From Mycobacterium sp. 852002-50816_SCH5313054-b (GTDB lineage Bacteria; Actinomycetota; Actinomycetes; Mycobacteriales; Mycobacteriaceae): a stretch of 64,000 bases of DNA. The notes beneath the pieces are model-generated. The model did no database searches. It was not told the DNA's origin and was given only the letters and a program-made list of their open reading frames with translations. How positions within the stretch are numbered: the stretch's first letter is position 1; each line of letters opens with the position of its first letter. The stretch spans positions 1 to 64,000 of the forward strand of contig NZ_LZIC01000147.1 in assembly GCF_001667185.1 (NCBI RefSeq). The letters run 5' to 3'. This document shows positions 27,140 through 36,010 of the stretch, in pieces. The position numbers and the translations under genes are program-made.

Positions 27140-27853
27140 TCAGGCGATCGCCGCGCCCACCAGATGACCGATCGCGTAGGTCACCGCCAACGCGAGCACG
27201 CCGCCGATGACATTGCGAAGCACCGCCCGGCCTGGCGGTGCACCACCCAATCCCGCCGACACGGCCCCGGTGAGCACCAGGGCCAGGAGGACGGCCACGA
27301 CGGTGGCCGGGATCCGCCACGCCACAGGCGGCGCCAGGATCACGATCAACGGCAACAACGCGCCGACCGTGAACGACAGCGCCGAGGATATCGCCGCCTG
27401 CCACGGATTGGTCAGCTCGTCGGGATCGATACCCAGCTCGACCTCGGCATGGGCGAGGAAGGGATTGTGGTCGGTGAGCTCTTCGGCCACGGTGCGCGCG
27501 GTCGCCGGCGACAGGCCCTTGCCTTCGTACAGCGTGGCGAGCTCGTCCAATTCCGCGGCCGGGTCGTCGCGCAACTCCTGAAGTTCCTTGGTCAACAGCG
27601 CCTGCTCGGTGTCGCGCTGGGTGCTGACCGAGACGTATTCGCCCAGGGCCATCGACACGGCGCCGGCCGCCAGCCCGGCGATTCCGGCGGTCAGGATCGG
27701 TCCCCGGGCCACCGTCGCCGCCGCGACACCCACGACGATGCCCGCCGTCGAGACGATGCCGTCGTTGGCACCGAGCACTCCAGCGCGCAGCCAGTTGAGC
27801 TTCGAGGAGACCGATCCCACATGGGGTTCGGCCGGATGGGAGGTTTCGGCCAC
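27140..27853 (-). CDS. VIT1/CCC1-family membrane protein
   Basis: About 237 residues with five hydrophobic helices. The helix-1 signature LRAGVLGANDGIVSTAGIVVGVA, then AGAVSMALGEYVSVSTQRD and the cytoplasmic loop with HNPFLAHAEVELGID, are diagnostic of VIT/CCC1 iron-manganese transporters, which move Fe2+ or Mn2+ across the membrane; the acidic loop holds the metal sites. I chose GTG 27853, just before the conserved N-terminus; longer starts (to 27961) add an unlikely extension. No ribosome site is clear. Confidence 0.85.
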   Translation of the reverse strand: MAETSHPAEPHVGSVSSKLNWLRAGVLGANDGIVSTAGIVVGVAAATVARGPILTAGIAGLAAGAVSMALGEYVSVSTQRDTEQALLTKELQELRDDPAAELDELATLYEGKGLSPATARTVAEELTDHNPFLAHAEVELGIDPDELTNPWQAAISSALSFTVGALLPLIVILAPPVAWRIPATVVAVLLALVLTGAVSAGLGGAPPGRAVLRNVIGGVLALAVTYAIGHLVGAAIA

Positions 27854-28062
27854 GACCGCCAGGATATACGGTGAAATGGCTTCCGACCAGCAAATATAGG
27901 CTTGCCAAAGCGAGAGCAGGCTTGCCTTATCCAGGGTGTTCGGTGGCCTGCCGCCGGCCAAAAGTTGCGCATGGGCCTGTCACAGCTGCTCCATAGACGC
28001 GCTATCTAGCGTGAGGGTTGTTGGGGGGTTCTAGGAACTCACTTATGGACAGGTGAAGGACT

Positions 28063-28674
28063 ATGAAATTAAAGCAATTGATCGCGGGGGGAACCATCGC
28101 CGGCGCCCTGGGTGCCGCGGCATTGGGCATGGGCGCCGGTTCGGCGTTCGCCGCTCCAGGACCGCCACCGGCTCCCGGTAACCACGGCGCCCCGGCGCCC
28201 GGGGATCACCACCCGGCCGGGCCGAATGACCCGGGCGGACCGGGCGGCCCAGGCGGCCCGGGCAATCCTGGTGGGCCTCCGGGTGGCCCCGGCGGACCCG
28301 GTCATCCCGGTGGACAGGACGGTCCCGGCGGGCCCGGCGGCCCGGGTGGACCCCCGCCCGACCATCCCGGCGGTCCCGGTGGCCCCGGCGGTCCCGATCA
28401 TCCCGGCGGTCCTGGTGGCCCCGGCGGACCGGGCGGGCCATGGCACGGCGATCCGCAGCGCGGCTACTTCCACGGCGCCCCGTGGGGCGACGGGCCCGGC
28501 CCGTGGGGCTACGGTGCACCGCCGCGGCCGGCGTGGGATCGGCCACTTCCCCCGCCCGGCGTGCCGTGGGGGTATGGCCCCATCAACTACTACGGATACA
28601 ACGAGACCCCCGTGTGGGATCCCGGATTCAACCAGTGGGGCTTCTGGTTCTTCGGGGTCTGGATCCCGCTGTAA
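28063..28674 (+). CDS. Secreted Gly-Pro-Gly repeat (collagen-like) protein
   Basis: 203 residues. A signal peptide (1-30, ending SAFA) is followed by about 90 residues of GPGGPGG-type triplets with scattered His, Asp and Asn, then an aromatic C-terminal domain (WGYGPINYYGYNETPVWDPGFNQWGFWFF). The GGP triplets resemble bacterial collagen-like stalks, though proline phasing is irregular. It is probably exported to the envelope or medium. The ATG has GAAGG about four bases upstream. A second protein with a GPG tail lies at 31445-31771. Function unknown; repeat length may vary between strains. Confidence 0.8.
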   Translation: MKLKQLIAGGTIAGALGAAALGMGAGSAFAAPGPPPAPGNHGAPAPGDHHPAGPNDPGGPGGPGGPGNPGGPPGGPGGPGHPGGQDGPGGPGGPGGPPPDHPGGPGGPGGPDHPGGPGGPGGPGGPWHGDPQRGYFHGAPWGDGPGPWGYGAPPRPAWDRPLPPPGVPWGYGPINYYGYNETPVWDPGFNQWGFWFFGVWIPL

Positions 28675-28693
28675 GAAGCCAACCCGCTCGATG

Positions 28694-28719
28694 CCCGCCT
28701 CACCGGCAGGTGAGGCGGG
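28694..28719. terminator. Strong bidirectional hairpin terminator
   Basis: CCCGCCTCACC (28694-28704) pairs perfectly with GGTGAGGCGGG (28709-28719) around a GGCA loop, between the convergent stops at 28674 and 28741. There is no T-tract, which is common for mycobacterial hairpin terminators. Confidence 0.8.
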
Positions 28720-28740
28720 TGTCGGCGGGATCGGGTGTGC

Positions 28741-29661
28741 CTAGGCCACTTTGGGCTTGATCTCCTCGATCACCCACTGGGCGTAGTCGAGATATTCGTC
28801 GACGCCGCGCACGGCGGGAACCGGCACCGCACTGAAGGTCACCCCCTGCTCGGCGAGCCCATTCAGGCGATCGATGATCTCCTGGGCGCTCATGCCGGGG
28901 CGTGCGTGCGGATCCTTGACCACGCGATGCCCCTCGCCGACACGGTTGGTGCCCAGCCCGTGCATGACCTCGAATGGGCGCCCGTCGTAGGTGGGTTGGC
29001 TCTTGATGAACTCGACACGCTCGGCGATCTTGTCCGGCGGGGTCAAAAGCGGCCACCAGCCCGAGGCGAATCGCGCCGCGCGCCGGAGGGCGGCGTCGGC
29101 GTCGCCTCCGACCCAGACCGGCAGATGGGGCTTCTGAATGGGTTTGGGCTCGAAGACCATGTCGCGGAACGAGACGTAGCGGCCCTCGAAACGAGGTGAT
29201 TCGCTGGTCCACAGTTCGATGATCGCCTCGAGATACTCGTCGGCGATGCCACCGCGCTCGCGGAACGGCACGCCGAGGAAGTCGAATTCGCGTTCCAGCC
29301 AACCGACTCCGAAGGTGACCATCATGCGCCCGCCGCTCATCCAGTCGGCCGTCGCCAGCGCCTTGGCGAGCACGATCGGATGCTGCAGCGGCAGCACCGT
29401 GACACACGAATTCAGCCGGATCTTCTCGGTGGCGCCGGCGATGTAGGCCTGCGCAACGGTCGACTGTAGGTAATGCGGACCGGACAGTTCCACGTGGTCG
29501 GTGGGGATGACGAAATGCTCGGGGATCGCGATCATGTCGTAGCCCATCGCGTCGGCGCGCTTGACCATTCGGGTTTGGTCAGCGCCGGTGACGCCCGCTT
29601 CCCAGGGCTGAGTGATTGCCTTGAGACGCAGCATGTGCGGTAGGGGGAAGGCGAATTTCAC
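28741..29661 (-). CDS. LLM-class (F420-type) oxidoreductase
   Basis: 306 residues, luciferase-like barrel: KFAFPLPHM start, ADAMGYDMIAIPEHFVIP, RIRLNSCVTVLPLQHPIVLAKALATADWMSGGR and VTFGVGWLEREFDFLGVPFRERG, all typical of F420-dependent LLM enzymes (TIGR03619-like). It belongs to a different subgroup from the two at the window start. The start is GTG with AGGA about six bases upstream. The methyltransferase pair follows upstream on the same strand (27-base gap), so all three may be one operon. Substrate unknown. Confidence 0.9.
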   Translation of the reverse strand: MKFAFPLPHMLRLKAITQPWEAGVTGADQTRMVKRADAMGYDMIAIPEHFVIPTDHVELSGPHYLQSTVAQAYIAGATEKIRLNSCVTVLPLQHPIVLAKALATADWMSGGRMMVTFGVGWLEREFDFLGVPFRERGGIADEYLEAIIELWTSESPRFEGRYVSFRDMVFEPKPIQKPHLPVWVGGDADAALRRAARFASGWWPLLTPPDKIAERVEFIKSQPTYDGRPFEVMHGLGTNRVGEGHRVVKDPHARPGMSAQEIIDRLNGLAEQGVTFSAVPVPAVRGVDEYLDYAQWVIEEIKPKVA

Positions 29662-29688
29662 GTGGTTTCCTCGCCTCCTCAGGACGGG

Positions 29689-30324
29689 CTAGCTTTTGGT
29701 GCCGACGGTGATCAGGTCCGACACGATCCGGGTCCAGATCGGCCGCGGAATGCGGTGCTGATCGCTGACCGTGAACCCGGCGCCTTCGAACAGGCTCCGC
29801 ATCTCGGCCGGCGACGCGTTGTGCTGCGGCTTCCACCGGTTGCTCGCGGGCGCCTGCAGCATCGATTGCCGGGTGCTCAGAGCGGCGACGGCGGCCAGCC
29901 CGCCCGGCGCCAGCACGCGGTGAAACTCCCGCAAGGCCGCTGGCTGGTCGAAGAAATGGAAGGCCGAGGTCGTCACGACGGCGTCGAGCGCCCCGTCGTC
30001 GAACGGCAGCTGCTCGGCCGGGCCGCGCAACCACTGCACCCGGTCGGACCTGGCACGAGCCTGGGCGAGCATGCCGTCGGACATGTCGACGCCGCAGATC
30101 TCGTCGGGATCCAGTTCGCGCTCGATCCGATCGCTGAGAATTCCGGTGCCGCAAGCGATGTCAGCGATCTTGCGTGCGCCGTGGGCGCGCAGCTGCGCGA
30201 TCACCTCGTCGTGCGGCGGGCGGTACACCCACTGCTGAAGAAACGGGAGGTCATAGGCCGGTGCGAGGAAGCTCCACATCCGGGTGACCGCGTCGTTGAG
30301 ACCGCGGCGTTGCGCTGCCGTCAT
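29689..30324 (-). CDS. Class I SAM-dependent methyltransferase
   Basis: 211 residues. The SAM-binding loop is IADIACGTGILSDRIE, followed by the acidic strand end CGVDMSDGMLAQAR and the motif GPAEQLPFDDGALDAVVTTSAFHFF, then HRVLAPGGLAAVA. It methylates an unknown small molecule; the fold is that of UbiE-like enzymes. The ATG at 30324 overlaps the stop of the upstream methyltransferase gene by ATGA, so the two are translationally coupled. A longer frame to 30447 lies inside the neighbour and is rejected. Confidence 0.9.
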   Translation of the reverse strand: MTAAQRRGLNDAVTRMWSFLAPAYDLPFLQQWVYRPPHDEVIAQLRAHGARKIADIACGTGILSDRIERELDPDEICGVDMSDGMLAQARARSDRVQWLRGPAEQLPFDDGALDAVVTTSAFHFFDQPAALREFHRVLAPGGLAAVAALSTRQSMLQAPASNRWKPQHNASPAEMRSLFEGAGFTVSDQHRIPRPIWTRIVSDLITVGTKS

Positions 30325-31253
30325 CCGCCCAGTATGGACGCGTAATAGATCGTGTCCGCCACCGACACCGAGTCGTTGGTCTGTGGGATCGCCGCGAGAC
30401 CGATCTCGACCAGCAACTGGCTCATCGGGGTGCCGGTGGTGCGCCACCCCAGACCTTGCAGGTAGACCTCAACGTCGTTGCGCTCGCCCTCAAAGCCCAG
30501 ATCTGCAAACTCCATGTCGAGCCCGTGCTCGCGCCATTTGGCGGCGGCAATGCGCATCATCTCTCGCGCGCGTTCGCGGTCCCGATCCGGCGTTTCCGGG
30601 ACAGCCTCACAGGCCAGTCGGCTGCCGGCGGCGCTGAGCGCGGTGACGTTGTCGAGCAACCGGTCTTGAGCTTCCGGCGGCAGGTAGCCGAAGAGTCCCT
30701 CCGCGATCCACGCTGTGGGCCGGCTCGGGTCAAAACCGGCTTCCTGCAATGCCTTCGGCCAATCGTTGCGCAAATCTATTGCGACGGTCCGTAAGTCGGC
30801 CCTCGGGGTTACGCCCAGCCCGGCCAGGGTCGCGGCCTTGAACTCGATGACCTCCGGTTGGTCGATTTCGAAGAGGGTCAGGTCCGCCGGCCACGCCAGC
30901 CGGTAGGCACGCGCGTCGAGGCCCGACGCCAGGATCACGGCCTGGCGGATTCCGGCGTCAATTGAGTCCCGGAAGAACGAGTCGAAGAAGCGGGTGCGTG
31001 CGGCCATCGCGTCGGGCATGTGCTCGAGCTTCCAGGTCGACTCCTCATGATCGACATCGGCGGCGTTCAGGTCGCCGTTGACCCATCGCGTGAAGAACTC
31101 CACGCCGACCGCGCGGACCAGCGGTTCGGCGAACCGATCCTCGATCGGCGGGTTGTCGGCGTTGGTGGCGATCGCCCGGGCCGCCGCGACCATCGTGGCC
31201 GTCACTCCCACGCTGGTGGCCAGGTCCCAGGTGTCGTTTTCTGTGCGTGGCAT
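30321..31253 (-). CDS. TIGR00027-family (LCM-like) methyltransferase
   Basis: About 310 residues, the large mycobacterial family of putative O-methyltransferases related to leucine carboxyl methyltransferase. PRTENDTWDLATSVGVTATMVAAARA, EDRFAEPLVRAVG, RTRFFDSFFRDSIDAGIRQAVILASGLDARAYRL and FEIDQPEVIEFK are all characteristic. I chose the ATG at 31253 because the conserved MPRT start and a GGAG nine bases upstream agree; ATG 31268 adds five residues. Substrate unknown; relatives may modify polyketide or lipid carboxyls. Confidence 0.9.
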   Translation of the reverse strand: MPRTENDTWDLATSVGVTATMVAAARAIATNADNPPIEDRFAEPLVRAVGVEFFTRWVNGDLNAADVDHEESTWKLEHMPDAMAARTRFFDSFFRDSIDAGIRQAVILASGLDARAYRLAWPADLTLFEIDQPEVIEFKAATLAGLGVTPRADLRTVAIDLRNDWPKALQEAGFDPSRPTAWIAEGLFGYLPPEAQDRLLDNVTALSAAGSRLACEAVPETPDRDRERAREMMRIAAAKWREHGLDMEFADLGFEGERNDVEVYLQGLGWRTTGTPMSQLLVEIGLAAIPQTNDSVSVADTIYYASILGG

Positions 31254-31444
31254 GCGCCTGCTCTCCATGTCGAAATCAGCTTTATTTAGCTAGTATAACG
31301 ACTGCTGGGTGGCGGCGCCGTTGCGCGCGTTCCGGGCACGTCAGAGTGCGCTGACGGCTTCGAGTGTGAGCCCGGGGCGCAATTTCGGCGGTCTATCCGC
31401 CCAGGCCTCACACGGGAAGCCCGGGACGCACACTCGTCAGGCGA

Positions 31445-31771
31445 TTAGTGACGGCCGGGGCCGCCCGGGCCACCAGGTCCCCCCGGGCCGCCCGGCCCGG
31501 CGGGGCCTCCAGGGCCCCCCGGTCCCCCGGGGCCGCCGGGCCCATTTGCGGCGGGAAGCACGAACACGCATTGATTCAAGTCGACGCTCCACGCCCAACC
31601 GGGGGCGCACGGCGGAGGATCGTCCGCCCCGCTGACAGCTGGTTCGGCGATGGCGATGGCCGGCAATCCCGCCAACGCGAGCGCGAAAGCCCCTACCGCG
31701 CAACGTGTTCGACTACGCCTCGATCGGCTCGGTCTCGTTTTGTCCGCGCCCGCCGCGACTGCCTCGGTCAT
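31445..31771 (-). CDS. Secreted small protein with GPG-repeat tail
   Basis: 108 residues. A basic N-terminus (RPSRSRRSRTR) and a hydrophobic stretch (about 25-42) form a signal peptide, probably cleaved after AIA. A short domain with two cysteines (PPPCAPGWAWSVDLNQCVF) follows, then a tail of about ten GPG/GGP triplets to the stop. The tail resembles the repeats of the protein at 28063-28674, so the two may act in the same envelope layer (inference). The repeat DNA may be variable in length. Unknown function. Confidence 0.65.
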   Translation of the reverse strand: MTEAVAAGADKTRPSRSRRSRTRCAVGAFALALAGLPAIAIAEPAVSGADDPPPCAPGWAWSVDLNQCVFVLPAANGPGGPGGPGGPGGPAGPGGPGGPGGPGGPGRH

Positions 31772-31877
31772 GTCGGTCCTCCTGCCGTACGCCTCGATGC
31801 CCGCTTAGTACTGATTTAAGCGCTGCGAGGGCCCGTTGACCGGCGTTTTTCCGATTTCGCCATCCAGCGGCGGTCCG

Positions 31878-32570
31878 TTACATGAGTACTTTGAGCAACT
31901 CCTGGGCGAGCGGGGCGGCCGAGGCGGGATTCTGGCCGGTGTAGAGGTTTCGGTCCACGACCGTGAACGGCTTCCAGATTTCGCCGCGAACGAAGTCGAC
32001 GCCCAGCTTGACCAATTCGTCCTCGGCGGTCCATGGGGCCTTCTCGCGCAGGCCGACCGCGTCCTCCTCGTCGTTGGTGTAGGCGGTGACCCGATAGCCG
32101 GCGAAGGGTGAGACGCCGTTGCGCCGGGTGGCCAGCATGGCGACCGGCGCATGGCACACGATGGCCAGCGGCTTGCCGGACGCGAGCGCGACGGTGAGCA
32201 GTCGACCCGAGTCGGCGTCCTGCCACAGGTCCTCCATGGGGCCGTGCCCGCCGGGGTAATAGACGGCGTCGTAATCGTCCAGGCGCGCGGCGGCCAGTTC
32301 GATTGGCCTGCGCAACTCTTCGGCGGATCGCAGGGTCTCCTCGAGCTGCCGGGCGATCTCTTCGCTGCCGGCCATCGAGGGACGCAGGCTCATCACGTCC
32401 ACGTAGGGCACCACACCGCCCGGAGTTGCCACGACGACCTCGTGGCCGGCTCCGCTCAGCGCGCCGTACGGGGCGGCGAACTCTTCGGCCCAATATCCGG
32501 TCGGATGCCTGGTCCCGTCCTTGAGCGTCCAGTAACTCGTTGCGGTCATGACGAACAGGACTTTGGCCAT
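31878..32570 (-). CDS. DJ-1/PfpI-family (HchA-like) protein
   Basis: 230 residues. The nucleophile elbow is AIVCHAPVAML with Cys139 next to His140; an acidic pair (Glu29/Glu30 in GYWAEEF) and PGGHGPMEDL near 107 match HchA/Hsp31-type glyoxalases and deglycases. It likely detoxifies methylglyoxal or repairs glycated proteins. Start ATG at 32570. It is divergent from the BrkB-type gene. Protease activity, sometimes ascribed to PfpI, is less likely. Confidence 0.9.
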   Translation of the reverse strand: MAKVLFVMTATSYWTLKDGTRHPTGYWAEEFAAPYGALSGAGHEVVVATPGGVVPYVDVMSLRPSMAGSEEIARQLEETLRSAEELRRPIELAAARLDDYDAVYYPGGHGPMEDLWQDADSGRLLTVALASGKPLAIVCHAPVAMLATRRNGVSPFAGYRVTAYTNDEEDAVGLREKAPWTAEDELVKLGVDFVRGEIWKPFTVVDRNLYTGQNPASAAPLAQELLKVLM

Positions 32571-32664
32571 CGACCAAGGCTATGTGGGTGCGCGGCCGTC
32601 GGCAATCGGTCGCGACACGCGCCTAACAGCGCAGGGCCGGGCGAAGCGAATCAAACCAGCGCGG

Positions 32665-32699
32665 TTGACCATTCACAAATCTGGGTATGACCTGGTCAT
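32665..32699 (+). promoter_or_regulatory. Putative promoter with overlapping palindrome
   Basis: TTGACC (32665-32670) and TATGAC (32686-32691) are 15 bases apart, a short but possible spacing. The palindrome ATGACC-T-GGTCAT (32687-32699) overlaps the -10. This arrangement before the gene at 32743 suggests a repressed promoter; evidence is weak. Confidence 0.3.
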
Positions 32700-32742
32700 T
32701 GCATCGGTTGGGTGTCGGCTTTGAGAAATGAAGTGAGCACGG

Positions 32743-33747
32743 ATGGTCGGCTGGCTGGACAGGCTGCAGAGACGGAACCGCCCCGTCGGCGTGGTGATCG
32801 CCGTCATCTACAAATACCTCGACGATCAAGGCGGCTATCTGTCCGCCTTGATCACCTACTACGGGTTCGTGTCGCTGTTCCCGCTGCTGCTCCTGATGAC
32901 GACCGGGCTGGGGGTGATCCTGGCCGGACGACCCGACCTGCAAGAGCAGGTGCTGCACAGCACCCTGAGCCAATTCCCCGTCATCGGAAGCCAATTGCAT
33001 CAGCCCGAGGGCCTCAGCGGCGGGACCGTCGCCGTGGTCGTCGGCATCGTGGGAGCACTCTACGGCGGCCTGGGCGTCGGCCAGGCGGTGCAGAACGCGA
33101 TGGACTCGGTGTGGGCCGTGCCAAGAAACAAGCGCCCCAACCCAATATGGTCACGCGTGCGCAGCGCGCTGTTGTTGTTGATCCTCGGGTCGGCCGCCGT
33201 GGCTTCCACTGTCCTGTCCGCGATCGGCCAGGCCACCGGCTCCCTGGGCGTCGTCGGGAAGTTCGGCCTCACGCTCGCCGCCATCGCCATCAACGGGCTG
33301 ATCTGCTTGGTGGCGTTTCGCGTGACCACCGCGCGTCAACTCAGCTACCGTCAGGTGTGGCCGGGAGCGCTTGCGGCGGCGATCATTTGGCAGATCCTGC
33401 AGCGGTTCGGCGCCGGTTACGTTGCGCACACGGTCAAGACGGCCAGCGCGACGAACAGCGTCTTCGCTCTGGTGCTGGGGCTGCTCGCCTTTCTTTACCT
33501 CCTGTCGACGACGCTGGTCCTGTGCGCCGAGATCAACGTGATTCTTGTGGAGCACCTTTACCCGCGCGCATTGCTCACCCCCTTCGTCGACGATGCGGAT
33601 CTCACCGAGGCCGACCGCAAGACCTATGCCAAGAGAGCAAAAGCCGAGCGCGTCAAGGGATTCCAGCGTGTCAGCGTGAGGTTCCGCGACCTCACCCCCA
33701 AGCCCGATCCGCAGACGCCGACGGTCCGCAGCGGGCCCGCCGGCTAA
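32743..33747 (+). CDS. YihY/BrkB-family inner-membrane protein
   Basis: 334 residues, six predicted membrane helices: YLSALITYYGFVSLFPLLLLM, GTVAVVVGIVGALYGGLGVGQA, SALLLLILGSAAVASTVLS, LTLAAIAINGLICLVAF, WPGALAAAIIWQILQ and FALVLGLLAFLYLLSTTLVL. WPGALAAAIIW and LCAEINVILVEHL are hallmarks of the family, formerly called ribonuclease BN. It probably takes part in envelope function; no enzyme activity is established. A basic cytoplasmic C-tail follows. Its stop overlaps that of the DUF3072 gene. Confidence 0.9.
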   Translation: MVGWLDRLQRRNRPVGVVIAVIYKYLDDQGGYLSALITYYGFVSLFPLLLLMTTGLGVILAGRPDLQEQVLHSTLSQFPVIGSQLHQPEGLSGGTVAVVVGIVGALYGGLGVGQAVQNAMDSVWAVPRNKRPNPIWSRVRSALLLLILGSAAVASTVLSAIGQATGSLGVVGKFGLTLAAIAINGLICLVAFRVTTARQLSYRQVWPGALAAAIIWQILQRFGAGYVAHTVKTASATNSVFALVLGLLAFLYLLSTTLVLCAEINVILVEHLYPRALLTPFVDDADLTEADRKTYAKRAKAERVKGFQRVSVRFRDLTPKPDPQTPTVRSGPAG

Positions 33748-33959
33748 TGGGCGCCACGTCCCGTTTGTTGTTGTAACTCATCGATGAGCGCCGACGCTTG
33801 CGCCTTCGTCAGACCCTCGGGTAGGTCGCGTCCGGCTTCCAGCGCCAGCGTATTCAGGTAGCTGCGCTGCGGTCCGGTCATCGGCTCATCACCGGTCACC
33901 CAGTCGGACCGGTCCTTCTCGGGATTTTCGCGCGGCGCCTGTTCCGTGTCGTCAGTCAT
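33744..33959 (-). CDS. DUF3072 small protein
   Basis: About 71 residues. An acidic, charged N-terminus is followed by the DUF3072 core MTGPQRSYLNTLALEAGRDL and LTKAQASALIDELQQ, which looks like a small helical SAP-like module. Related proteins are stress- or DNA-associated in annotation, with no proven role. I chose ATG 33959 (MTDDTEQ) over 33977; neither has a ribosome site. It is tail to tail with the BrkB-type gene, stop codons overlapping. Confidence 0.8.
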   Translation of the reverse strand: MTDDTEQAPRENPEKDRSDWVTGDEPMTGPQRSYLNTLALEAGRDLPEGLTKAQASALIDELQQQTGRGAH

Positions 33960-34010
33960 GTCTTGGGGGATAACCATCGCACACCCGTTCGAAACCTGCC
34001 GCCTCCGGTA

Positions 34011-35087
34011 TCAGGCGTCGATGACTACGCGATCACTTTTCGCCCGCGAGACGCAGACCAGCATTTCGTCGTCGCCCTCCACGGTGCGTCCCCGCCGATC
34101 GACCTCGCCGGCCAGCACCTTGACCTTGCACGTCCCGCAGAACCCTTGCTGGCAGGAGTACGCGGTCGCCGGTTCGCGGTCGAGCATGACGGCCAGCGCC
34201 GACCGGTTGGCCGGCACGCTGAGCACCCGCTGCGAACGCGCGAGTTCCAGCTCGAAGGGGATGCCATCGACGACCGGCGGCGGGCTGAACCGCTCGTAAT
34301 GCAGTGGCGCATCGACGTGTTGGTCGCGAGCCGTGCGGACCGCCTCCAGCATGGCGGTCGGCGCGCACACGTAGACGGCAGTCTTCGTACCCGCGCCGGC
34401 CAGCAGCTCCTCGGTGGTGGGGAAGCGGCCCCGCTCGTCGTCGGCCCACACGGTGACCCGCTCGGCGTCCACCGCCAGCACCTCGTCCAGCAGCGGCATG
34501 TAATCGCGGGAGCGGCCCGCATAGATTGCCCGCCAATTGATTCCGTGCTGTTGGGCCACCCGGATCATCGGCAGGATGGGCGTCACCCCGATGCCGCCGA
34601 TGACAAACAACACCTCCTGCTCGTCGGTCACGAGGTAGAAGGCGTTGCGGGGGCCTTCGAACACGAGGGTGTCTCCCACGTCGAAGGCGTCATGCATTTC
34701 CTTCGAACCGCCGCCGCCGTCGGCGATCCGGCGCACGGCGATGCGGTAGTCGGTGCGCCGCCCGGGCGGCCCGCACAGCGAATACTGCCGGCGGCGGCCC
34801 GAGGCCAACCGGACGTCGATGTGCGCCCCGGGGGTCCACGACGGCAGCAATCCGCCGTCGGGATCGGCCAGCGTCAATGCCACCACGTCGGGCGTGAGTA
34901 GTTCGCGCTTGGTGATCACCGCGGTGGTGGTCCGCTGCACCGGCAGGACCCGCGACGGCGTCCACCGCGACGCCGTCGCGAAGGCGCCGAACACCGTGCC
35001 CACACCCCACAACGCGGTGTAAAGTCGGTCGCGCTTGCGGCGGCCGTAGAGGTCGGCGGGTCTGGATCTCCAAATGGCATGTGTCAC
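34011..35087 (-). CDS. 2Fe-2S flavin oxidoreductase (PDR/FNR-type electron-transfer reductase)
   Basis: 358 residues. An FNR-like FAD/FMN domain with RQYSLCGP, an NAD(P) domain with GGIGVTPILPM, and a C-terminal plant-type 2Fe-2S domain with Cys312, Cys317, Cys320 and Cys345 (CX4CX2CX24C). It moves electrons from NAD(P)H to a partner oxygenase. It is the last gene of the operon starting at 40187; its GTG overlaps the stop of the alpha/beta hydrolase gene by four bases. The natural acceptor is likely the ferritin-like protein two genes upstream (inference), although a free-standing oxygenase elsewhere is possible. Confidence 0.92.
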   Translation of the reverse strand: MTHAIWRSRPADLYGRRKRDRLYTALWGVGTVFGAFATASRWTPSRVLPVQRTTTAVITKRELLTPDVVALTLADPDGGLLPSWTPGAHIDVRLASGRRRQYSLCGPPGRRTDYRIAVRRIADGGGGSKEMHDAFDVGDTLVFEGPRNAFYLVTDEQEVLFVIGGIGVTPILPMIRVAQQHGINWRAIYAGRSRDYMPLLDEVLAVDAERVTVWADDERGRFPTTEELLAGAGTKTAVYVCAPTAMLEAVRTARDQHVDAPLHYERFSPPPVVDGIPFELELARSQRVLSVPANRSALAVMLDREPATAYSCQQGFCGTCKVKVLAGEVDRRGRTVEGDDEMLVCVSRAKSDRVVIDA

Positions 35088-36001
35088 AGCGAGTTCCTAG
35101 GACTGTCGAATGCGACCACCGAGTTGACCCAGTCGCTGGTGAGCTCCGCGATGACGTCGGGATGTGAGGCCACCACCCAGTGTCCGCCCTCGATCGGGAC
35201 GATCCTGCTGTCGGGCGGTATGGAACCGGTGAACCGCTGCAGGGCGGGCGACACGAAGTAGTCCTGGCGGGCCACCAGCACCTGCACCGGGACTCGCGTC
35301 TCCGGCAGTTGCGCCGGCGGCGCCAGGATCGGTCCGGGCATGTTGGCACGGTACAGGTTGAGGCCGTTCAGGTAATCATCGATCGACCGGGTCGTGGCCG
35401 CACGTTGCGCACCGGCGCCGCGTGGCCGACCGATGCGTTCAACGGCCGCAAAGACTTTCATCGTCGCCCCAGTTCGGATCGCGACCTCCGGCGCACCCGG
35501 GCACAGGAAGAACCAGATGTATCCGGAGGCCAGGAACTGCCTGACCACGTCGGCCGCGGCGCGTGGCGTGCGCGCTGACCGCAGAAACCTGCCCGCATAG
35601 TTCAGGTGCGGCCCCGAGATCGACGTGAACGAGGCGATCTTGCCCATCACCGACTCGTCGGTGACCGCCGCCCAGCCCTGGATGGACCCCCAGTCGTGGC
35701 CGAGCAGGTGCACCTCGCCGACGCCCAGGCTGTCGATCACGGCGCCGATATCACCGACCAGATGGGTAAATCGATACCCCGACCGCGTTGCCGGCCTTGA
35801 GGATTCGCCGACGCCTCGCACGTCGTAGGCGACGAAGTTGTATCGGTCGCCAAGCTCCTCGGCGACGCCGTCCCACACGTGGTGGTTATCGGGGTAGCCG
35901 TGGATGGCCAGGACGGTCGGGCGCCGCGGGTCGATGCCGGTGTAGCTGTGCACCGCCAGCACCACGCCGTCCGACGCGGTCACGCTGGTCAACTGAGTCA
36001 T
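35084..36001 (-). CDS. Alpha/beta hydrolase, epoxide-hydrolase-like
   Basis: 305 residues. The oxyanion motif HGYPDN is at 34-39 and the nucleophile elbow GHDWGS contains Asp103 in place of Ser, as in epoxide hydrolases and dehalogenases; GGHWV near the C-terminus carries the base His. An Asp nucleophile suggests ether or epoxide opening rather than ester cleavage. The gene sits 9 bases downstream of the ferritin-like gene and overlaps the reductase start. It may act on an oxygenated lipid made by that pathway (inference). Confidence 0.9.
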   Translation of the reverse strand: MTQLTSVTASDGVVLAVHSYTGIDPRRPTVLAIHGYPDNHHVWDGVAEELGDRYNFVAYDVRGVGESSRPATRSGYRFTHLVGDIGAVIDSLGVGEVHLLGHDWGSIQGWAAVTDESVMGKIASFTSISGPHLNYAGRFLRSARTPRAAADVVRQFLASGYIWFFLCPGAPEVAIRTGATMKVFAAVERIGRPRGAGAQRAATTRSIDDYLNGLNLYRANMPGPILAPPAQLPETRVPVQVLVARQDYFVSPALQRFTGSIPPDSRIVPIEGGHWVVASHPDVIAELTSDWVNSVVAFDSPRNSL

Positions 36002-36010
36002 CCGGCAACC

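Noticed and set aside
31345..31440. Inverted repeats near the end of the GPG-tail gene
   Set aside because: Stems of only seven to eight bases with a large interior; not distinguishable from chance in high-GC DNA.
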